This document shows positions 13,638-13,829 of a stretch of DNA of 13,829 nucleotides, one piece after another. The stretch is from Burkholderiales bacterium (lineage in GTDB: Bacteria; Pseudomonadota; Gammaproteobacteria; Burkholderiales; SG8-41). Under the pieces are notes generated by a model. That model was not told the origin of the DNA. It saw only the letters and a program-made list of their open reading frames with translations, and searched no databases. Location of the stretch: contig SYEN01000405.1 in assembly GCA_005800795.1 (NCBI GenBank), positions 1-13,829 of the forward strand, given 5' to 3'. Numbering within the stretch: position 1 is the stretch's first letter; each line of letters begins with the position of its first letter. Made by a program: the position numbers and the translations under genes.

Positions 13638-13829
13638 CTCAGCTTGTAAAGTTTAGCGGTATTGTCCACCAGCACCTGGCGGCGTTCGTTTGCGGGCACG
13701 CCCTCGAAGCAGCGTTCTATTGCGCGGCGGCTTTCCGGCCAAGTGGACGTGCCCTGCGGGAAGTTCGTGCTCCACAATATGCTTTGCAGCCCTATGTGGT
13801 TGCGCGTTTTCATCCCCGTGGTGTCGAAC
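13634..13829 (-). CDS. Amidohydrolase (amidohydrolase_2 / COG2159 type), C-terminal fragment cut by window edge
   Basis: The last 64 residues of a gene entering from the right, ending in TAG (13636-13634). The fragment contains ILWSTNFPQGTSTWPESRR and ends with a pattern like VPANERRQVLVDNTAKLYKLS. This is the C-terminal block of TIM-barrel metal-dependent hydrolases related to ACMS decarboxylase, normally W(G/S)SDYPHxxSTWP followed by ERxxIxxxNAxxLY. Such enzymes hydrolyse or decarboxylate aromatic and heterocyclic acids in catabolic pathways. The metal-site Asp of SD(Y/F)P is Asn here and the following His is Gln. The fragment is too short to judge whether the active site is otherwise intact. 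It converges on the MFS gene with a 4-base overlap of the stop codons. Confidence 0.83.
   Translation of the reverse strand, partial: FDTTGMKTRNHIGLQSILWSTNFPQGTSTWPESRRAIERCFEGVPANERRQVLVDNTAKLYKLS

Overview
The window is bacterial chromosomal DNA, GC-rich and densely packed. It most resembles a betaproteobacterium of the Burkholderiales type. The reasons are a Bug/TctC-type periplasmic binding protein with no transporter subunits beside it, type III CoA-transferase, MmgE/PrpD, amidohydrolase and DadA-like catabolic genes, and a tRNA-Val with anticodon CAC and an encoded CCA end. The taxonomic call is inference from gene content, not from a marker gene. There is no phage, insertion sequence, CRISPR array or rRNA.

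Region 1 (1-2164, all minus strand) is a compact operon: a secreted YVTN/YncE-type beta-propeller, then a secreted polysaccharide deacetylase-like protein (17-base overlap), then a membrane sterol desaturase/fatty-acid hydroxylase-like protein (ATGA overlap) that runs off the left edge. The pattern suggests an envelope or lipid function of unknown detail. Region 2 (2239-3725) holds a DadA-like FAD amino-acid dehydrogenase (minus) back-to-back with a tRNA-Val(CAC) gene (plus). Both have readable promoters, and the tRNA promoter has a G+C-rich discriminator.

Region 3 (3733-13829) is a catabolic-looking cluster. It holds a double-domain CaiB/BaiF CoA-transferase-like protein (minus), a gamma-glutamyltransferase-fold Ntn-hydrolase without signal peptide (plus), and an apparent minus-strand operon of Bug binding protein, argininosuccinate-lyase-fold protein and MmgE/PrpD protein. 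After a 392-base regulatory gap come an MFS transporter (plus) and the C-terminal end of an amidohydrolase (minus, cut by the right edge). A sensible reading is capture (Bug), import (MFS) and breakdown (lyase, acylase, CoA-transferase, dehydratase/isomerase, amidohydrolase) of an unidentified organic acid or N-acyl/amino-acid derivative.

The main anomaly is that several of these enzymes keep the fold but have lost family-defining residues. Both CoA-transferase halves lack the catalytic Asp. The lyase has a disrupted signature loop and no THxQ His. The GGT-like protein keeps its nucleophile but lacks the residues that recognise the gamma-glutamyl group. The amidohydrolase has Asn for the metal-site Asp, and the deacetylase has Thr for a metal-binding Asp. 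These were aligned by eye from memory of the families and need structural alignment, but they suggest either neofunctionalised chemistry or under-described subfamilies.
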